A program made the position numbers and the translations under genes. 64,000 nt of DNA from Balanoglossus misakiensis (taxonomy: Eukaryota; Hemichordata), in assembly GCA_040954595.2 (NCBI GenBank), contig CM082590.2, positions 186,001 to 250,000 of the forward strand, read 5' to 3'. Positions 59,071 through 64,000 of the stretch are shown in pieces. Every line of letters begins with the position of its first letter. Position 1 is the first letter of the stretch. The notes beneath the pieces are model-generated. The model made no database searches. It worked only from the letters and a program-made list of their open reading frames with translations, and was not told the origin of the DNA.

Positions 59071-61675
59071 CTCCCAAATAAACAACTATACAAACACACG
59101 TTAATCCGAATCCCCGGTCTTTCTGTCTTTACTTTAATACAAGAGTATTTGATATTTTGATATCAACAGATACCAACCACCACAGCTGGCGATTTCCAAC
59201 CTGTACTGGAAGGGCTGGTTGCTTTTACTTGTTGTTTCAGCATTAAACCCGGCAAACATTGGTAAGTTTCAACTATGGACTCACATTCAATCAAATTCAA
59301 TGTTCATTGCTAAGACATCATTCTGTAGATAGTGTCACATCTTGTTTTCAAAATCACAGAAATGATTTGATTTCTCTCTTTCAGGCCACAAAGCATGGGA
59401 GGAGTATCCGATGTTAAAGTGTATGATGGAAATGTGTATGACAAAGTGAGTGCCTTATTATGTATATGGAACTTTGAGGGTGTCAGGGATTGTACTCAAA
59501 GAACTTGACTTAGAATTCAGTATAAATACATGTAGACGTGTCCCTGTCTGTATACAGACAAGACTTCACTTGTCATATCATTTGCATTTATCCCTTTATT
59601 GATTTAGCTTGCCAAAATGGAGAAACAAGATATCTTGGAGTTTGAAAGTCATTTGGCAGCAGCCTCCACTCATATGCATATTGATGAGAGCACTAGTTTG
59701 TTGCTGGCTCAGTTAACAGGAATGGATCCACAGTAAGTTTGACTTTTTATTCAGTCAACATGCGCCCAGATAAACGATTTCACGTCTAGAAATTGGAACC
59801 TAGCACATCATAAGACCTAATTCTGTATTCTGTGGATTTTTGGACTACAGCTGGAAATTCTTGAGCGATCGCAATCTGAACATACTGAAAAGCGTACAAT
59901 CCGTTGGCTATACAATTTTAACGCTGTACTGCAGTAGTGGGCCGATGATGTGATTTTAATCTACGAGTTTCAAGTCTTGTGAAATAATGTGGCCTCACAT
60001 ATCTATAACCCAACAAAATTGCATCTGATTTTGATATTACATGACGCTCTGTTGAGATAGTCCACTGATTCAGCACATTCTCAAAAATAGTTCTGGGCAC
60101 ACAGTGAAAATCTGTTTCTGTATTTTCACCAGTGAAAATACAAGCTCATATCTTCACCGTTAGAACAATAGCACAGTGGCAAATGCAGGCGTTGCATGTA
60201 TGATAAATTGACAGTCTTAGGACCATCAAAAGAGCATTTATGCACAGGGACTGTTTTGAAAGCAATGGTTCAAACAGACTTTAAAAATAAGTACCAACAC
60301 ATGAACACAGCTGGAATATACTGGGTTTTCAAACCCCCATTGTGGCAACCGGAATGTCTGATACCTGTCCTTGATTTCTTCCTCACAGTGGTGTTGCAAG
60401 AAGACTGCCCTCACAGGTCATGGAACAGTTGAAGAATCTCAACCAAACCTTGAAGATCGGTCATTTGCTGTGCAGAAGCTGAGGACCAGACTTCCTCCTG
60501 GATGTCATCCAACGTCAGGTAAAAATGTCAGCTTACAGCTGTTGAAAGCCAAAGACTCAAATTGAGCATTGTGGCTTTTTAGGTCCCATTGGGACCTTAT
60601 AGGATTGGTTGCATCTGTATCTATCTATGTATGGATGTATGTCTGTCCGTCCGTCCACATCAAAAACGTGAAAACCACTGTGCATATCACCTCAATATTT
60701 TTATTTTGAGTCAACTGACCAATATTCAAATGTTGACAGAAATATTTTCCGATTACCAACTTCCTGAGATAGAAAATCACTCAAGTTTACAGACGTACAT
60801 AATAAACGATATGCAGCCTTTAAATCCTATCATTCGGTATTTTGAGAAATTGCAAAATAAAAGTTGATCCAACAATTTTAGAATGGGTGCAATATCGTGT
60901 GTACAAACATTACGTCCAATCCAAATGTTCAGCAAATTTTGCATTTGACACATTCAAAAAAGTGGACTGCCTTTGCTTCCTTCCATATTTTATGCACAGC
61001 GTATAATCAGACTTTAGTTTTGTCCTGTCTTTTCACCCATTATTTGTTCTCTTTTCCTGATCTCCGACAGAGACTATGGTTGCCACCATCTTGTCCGTTG
61101 TTAGGACAGCATACTGCCTTATGGCACTGACTATATACAATTATTGTAACCATAGTCTCTGGTTTGGCACATGGTAAATTTTATCAAAATTATTGCTGCG
61201 GGCCCTACATTTCCTTTGCAAAAGAATTAAAACTGCATTGTATAGCAAACGAAAATTCTGTAACTTCCCAAATCCTGATCTTAGGGTTTCAACATTTCTT
61301 GGAATTTCTTGAGTTTGTAAAATTTGCTGGAAAGTACTTGATTGTCCTACAAAATTGAAATTTGTCCTACAAAATTGATTTACCACCTGTGCTGTCTTAA
61401 AATGTCACTTGTCATAGAAAGCTTTATCAATTACTTCTGGAGAACAGCATTGCTGATTTTAAAAACTTGAAAACTGGTGAGAAAATTCTTGTAAACTTCT
61501 GATATTTTATGTTTGTGAACTACTGGTATGTAACTACAATAACATGTTTGTATCCTTGGGATCAGCTCACTCCATAACAATATGTTTTTGTTTTGTTTTT
61601 TACATCAGAAACTGAAGTCTTACAGACTTTCCATAAACAGGTTTCTGTCATTCAAAGAGATTCCGTTTGGTGGCT
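59071..61675 (+). pseudogene. INTS1: Terminal, truncated array unit U16
   Basis: Exons A 59186-59261 (F to L shared with U15), B 59385-59445 (silent TTG to TTA), C 59608-59732, D 60389-60518 (TGA at 60480-60482), Y 61418-61476, and a truncated Z 61609-61675. Past about 61260 this copy diverges more than any other: it has two instead of three copies of the 20-bp CTACAAAATTGAAATTT repeat, several substitutions, and E to K and V to D in exon Z. Homology ends at 61675, inside the codons for WWL. The tail therefore looks older and outside the homogenised part of the array, as expected for an edge copy. Confidence 0.88.
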
Positions 61676-62354
61676 TCTCGCATAAACATCGAAAATGGGT
61701 CTTAACGCAAGCAATCAGGTAGATTTTAGCTCAAATTGCTAGCGACTGGAGTACTCGAGGCCAGTGACGAAGATCGAAGCACGTTTTGAGTTCGAAATCG
61801 GCAGTTTTTGGTAAGGAGACCCTTCCGATACAAATCCGCGAAGTTTCGCCAGTTTTGTTTATGGAGCTTTGCAGGGCTGTGGGTGGAGGGCTCGCGGTAA
61901 CAACACAGCCCAGCCACGCAGAGCTAGCTCCGACGCTGATTTTATTTTTAGTGCCCAAAACGTACAAGTTGCAACATTTTGAGTTGCAAAGTCGCATGCA
62001 AATACACTTTTATTTACGTAGATCAGGTCGTGTCCGGCCGTTGCTGTAGCGAGGTCAGTTCAAAGCAAGCGCTCAGAGAGCGCTCAGAGTGCGTCACTGA
62101 TGACTCTATACAAAATGTAAAAATGTGCGTCAAATGACGCAAAAACAGTCTGGCGGCAACACTGCATTTTGTCTATGCATGTTTGTGCTTCTGTCATTGC
62201 TAGTTCCAGCATCTACTACGTACAGAATGTTGAAGTAATTAGGGTGTAAAATGGTTTTCATGTTACATGCTAATTATTGATTAATAGCATGATTTTCCTG
62301 GTAAGTTGGCCAACCGAGACTGACTTCTAGAGAACCATGTGATTATTACCACAG
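61676..62354. other. Unrecognised CpG-rich segment between the array end and downstream INTS1 exons
   Basis: No array sequence continues past 61675. The stretch to about 62170 is richer in CpG than its surroundings and has a doubled GCGCTCAGAG motif (near 62070-62091) and a 16-bp palindrome TGCGTCAAATGACGCA near 62127, which contains CRE/AP-1-like TGACG cores. Short open frames on both strands (61786-62049 plus, 61726-61997 minus) match nothing recognised. It may be an inserted retroposon or a displaced promoter/5'UTR piece. From about 62170 to the acceptor at 62354 it is ordinary AT-rich intron. Confidence 0.45.
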
Positions 62355-62459
62355 GCTTGCCAGATGGAAACAGAGCCACTCACCATCAGTGCGTACATCA
62401 TGTTCCTCTCCAAATATTCTTCGACCAATCAGCTTCATGAAATGGCCGACCTTGCATTG
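62355..62459 (+). CDS. INTS1: INTS1 downstream exon 1 (QMETEPLTISAY...)
   Basis: A 105-nt phase-0 exon between an ACCACAG acceptor and a TTG|GTAAGA donor. Its 35 codons include QMETEPLTISAYIMFLSKY and HEMADLAL, which correspond to the METDPQTISAY and SDLALDVARL region of human INTS1 as recalled. The human protein has about 150 residues between DFLLHIIQRQ (exon D) and this point; none of them are encoded between 60518 and 62355. Confidence 0.88.
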
Positions 62460-62880
62460 GTAAGATGATGATTTGTGTATTTCCAGTATGAGTCGTGGAG
62501 ACCTCTGGTAGAAACAAATAAAGACATATGATTGTGAAACATACATACAGGTTCTGGGTGAGGGCTACACACAAATAGTATTAGAACAAAAACAGTTGAA
62601 AATGCAAAAGTCTGTGATCTATATATCAAACAGTATTTTCATTGGAGTATGTGCAAAAAAAAAGAGTAAGTTTATATAGAAAGTTCTAAGCATGAACCAA
62701 GTGATTTTTATTTGAATATGCTTCAATTTTCCTTTTGCATGCATAATTTTTGTGTCATTTCTACCTTAGCACAAATGATGGTGGTTGGTTTGCAGCTCAC
62801 AAATGATTATGTGTGTTGTTATTGTTGTTGTTTTGACAAACATATTTGATTTTACTTCACTGCTACCTTTCTGATTCTAG
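62460..62880 (+). other. INTS1 intron
   Basis: AT-rich intron with a GTAAGA donor and a CTGATTCTAG acceptor. It contains an A-run near 62655 and GTTGTT simple sequence near 62816. Nothing else is seen. Confidence 0.75.
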
Positions 62881-63042
62881 GATTTAGCTCAGTTGATTGT
62901 AGAAAGGCCCACCATACTCAGCTCCATGCTGTGCAGAGACACCAGTGCCGACCAGACCAACACTACACTGACATCCATGTTACATATATTCTACAATTAC
63001 TTTAAGAAAGCCACACAGCCCCATGCGGAATCTTACTCATGG
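62881..63042 (+). CDS. INTS1: INTS1 downstream exon 2 (DLAQLIVERPTIL...)
   Basis: A 162-nt phase-0 exon of 54 codons reading DLAQLIVERPTILSSML, then TLTSMLHIFYNYFKKA, and ending AESYSW before a GTGAGT donor. It matches the human ALDVARLVVERSTIMSHLF...VYSW stretch as recalled. It is intact and joins the preceding exon in frame. Part of the helical-repeat body of INTS1, a nuclear scaffold of the Integrator complex. Confidence 0.92.
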
Positions 63043-63759
63043 GTGAGTGTCAATCAATTACTTCCAGAGCAGGTCTTCAAATCTCGTTCAACTTCTAGTT
63101 CATTGTCTTGCAAATTGTTCATGGTTCACATTTGTTGCCATGCAGTGTTTTATAAAAGTGACATGAAAAGGTAAAAAAATATATAATAATCTGTCTGTTA
63201 GCAGTTTCTCTGTCATTCTTTCATTGTGTCACTACATGTACAAAAGTTGAGACGAAAACCAGTTTTATTCTGTCGTGCCACCCACAGTCGGATTTCGTGA
63301 TATTGTCAGATTTCATGATAAAACAAGAAAAAAAAAACATTTAATAAGAGTTACATGTATAACCACTGTAACAGTAGTAAGTTTTTATTGCTGACCACTA
63401 TATGAAGCAGCAACATAATTGAGCTCAGCATGGAGATCTCAGAATGGCAGAAAAGTCAATTTTTGTAGCCAATTGAATTTCAAATTTATTCTGTGCCGAC
63501 TTTCAGCTTAATCAAGTATGACCTTAATATGGCTTCAATGTTTTCCCAAATTTTAATATAGAATGCTCCACTGTCCAGTGTTCATCCCCATTCAATGTAT
63601 ACATTGTATAGATCCAACCATACTATTGAAAATAATTGGACTGGACCAAAATATGCGGGTGAAATGTTAAAGTTCAACATACCTAATGACCAGTCGCAGA
63701 CATATTATTAGTTGTATTTTTGGTGTAACTGATAGTGAAATGGCCATCTTCTCCCACAG
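63043..63759 (+). other. INTS1 intron
   Basis: 717-bp AT-rich intron between GTGAGT and a TTCTCCCACAG acceptor. No repeats, ORF or mobile element are evident apart from short A-runs. Confidence 0.8.
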
Positions 63760-63871
63760 TCTGACACTGAAGACCAAGTGTTCATCCAATGGCAGAGTGG
63801 TGAAGTGGCCACCATGCATATCTTAGTGGTACACGCTATGGTCATTCTGCTAACCTTTGGAAAACCTCCAC
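63760..63871 (+). CDS. INTS1: INTS1 downstream exon 3 (SDTEDQVF...ATMHILVVHAMVILLT)
   Basis: A 112-nt exon, 37 codons plus one base, with AG acceptor and C|GTATGT donor. It reads SDTEDQVFIQWQSGEV followed by ATMHILVVHAMVILLTFGKPP. The ATMHILVVHAMVILLT run is a near-exact INTS1 signature (human ESQDQVFLRWSSGE then the same run). This exon is the strongest single support for the gene name. It joins the previous exon in phase 0. Confidence 0.94.
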
Positions 63872-63979
63872 GTATGTATGCAAATGGTTTTTAAGCCTTA
63901 AATGGTTCGTTGCTGCTACTTTGAGCTGCGACTTGATTGTATTTCATTAGAATTGACAGTTTGTTGACTTTTCTTCCAG

Positions 63980-64000
63980 CTGTCACACAATGAACAATTT
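63980..64000 (+). CDS. INTS1: Possible start of the next INTS1 exon, cut by the window edge
   Basis: A good acceptor (TTTTCTTCCAG) ends at 63979. Joined to the preceding exon's single leftover base, the frame reads P-V-T-Q and then TGA at 63991-63993. The frame one base away reads SHNEQF, which resembles the acidic stretch expected after PP(R/x) in INTS1. So this is either a frameshifted exon or not the true exon. Only 21 bases are visible. Confidence 0.3.

Larger units (their letters stand above)
1..61675 (+). repeat. Tandem array of a 3,451-bp unit built from internal INTS1 exons (15 full + 1 partial unit)
   Basis: The same sequence recurs head to tail with unit starts at 1, 3452, 6903, 10356, 13807, 17258, 20709, 25421, 30137, 35539, 38990, 44391, 47842, 51293, 55620 and 59071. 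Spacing is 3,451 bp except in U3 (3,453, a two-base AC expansion) and in the five units carrying transposons. Copies differ by only a handful of single-base changes per unit, so amplification or homogenisation is recent. Within U1 the layout is: INTS1 exons A 116-191, B 315-375, C 538-662, D 1319-1448, Y 2368-2426, Z 2560-2680; a diverged internal duplication at 1821-2103 and 2781-3050; an LTR-like cassette from 2976 into U2. The array enters from the left edge and ends inside exon Z at 61675. Assembly error in copy number is possible in so uniform an array. Confidence 0.97.

Noticed and set aside
1-61675. Dozens of 60-100-residue open frames recurring with the array period on both strands
   Set aside because: They recur only because the units are nearly identical. 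Apart from the INTS1 exons they match no family, overlap one another in several frames, and often lack an ATG.
61726-62049. Overlapping ORFs on both strands in the CpG-rich segment
   Set aside because: Both strands are open for similar lengths with no recognisable domain, typical of CpG-rich non-coding sequence.
1-64000. tRNA, rRNA or snRNA genes
   Set aside because: No cloverleaf, rRNA core or snRNA signature was seen, although Integrator acts on snRNAs.

Overview
The window is metazoan nuclear DNA. It has short exons flanked by GT/AG splice sites, long AT-rich introns, and several DNA transposons with TA target-site duplications. Frequent ACATGTA words and the strong likeness of the exons to vertebrate Integrator subunit 1 fit a marine invertebrate (amphioxus, hemichordate or mollusc type). 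The species cannot be fixed from the sequence. There is no sign of bacterial, viral-genome or organellar DNA.

Positions 1-61675 are one head-to-tail tandem array with a basic period of 3,451 bp: 15 complete units plus a truncated sixteenth, called U1-U16 here. The array runs off the left edge, so its true start is not seen. Each unit carries six recognisable internal exons of INTS1, the large scaffold subunit of the Integrator complex (snRNA 3'-end processing, Pol II pause and termination control). They are named in gene order Y, Z, A, B, C, D. In the unit phase used here (unit starts at window position 1) the order is A-B-C-D-Y-Z. Exon phases agree only at Y-Z, A-B and C-D. Coding expected between Z and A, between B and C, and after D is absent, and exon D carries the same in-frame TGA in every copy. 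The array is therefore best read as an amplified, broken gene fragment: a satellite built from INTS1 exons. Each unit also holds an LTR-like TATA/polyA cassette, a diverged internal duplication and a small 20-bp tandem repeat.

Five unit copies are interrupted by DNA transposons: a long-inverted-repeat element in U7, a GCGGCA-rich element in U8, a 1.95-kb long-TIR mariner-like element at the identical site in both U9 and U11, and a CAGTG-type MITE in U14. The U9/U11 element is the most unusual. It has 349-bp inverted repeats, a complete paired-type DNA-binding domain but no catalytic domain, and a second, divergently oriented ORF that looks like a SAM domain. Its presence in two units shows that the array was rearranged after that insertion.

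The array stops inside exon Z at 61675. After about 0.7 kb of unrecognised CpG-rich sequence, three clean downstream INTS1 exons follow (62355-63871), with a possible fourth at the window edge. The roughly 150 codons that should lie between exon D and the exon at 62355 are missing, and the possible edge exon would read an in-frame stop. The locus is thus either a disrupted INTS1 paralogue or pseudogene, or an INTS1 gene whose middle has been scrambled in evolution or in assembly. Comparisons to INTS1 are from memory of the human protein; no alignment was run.
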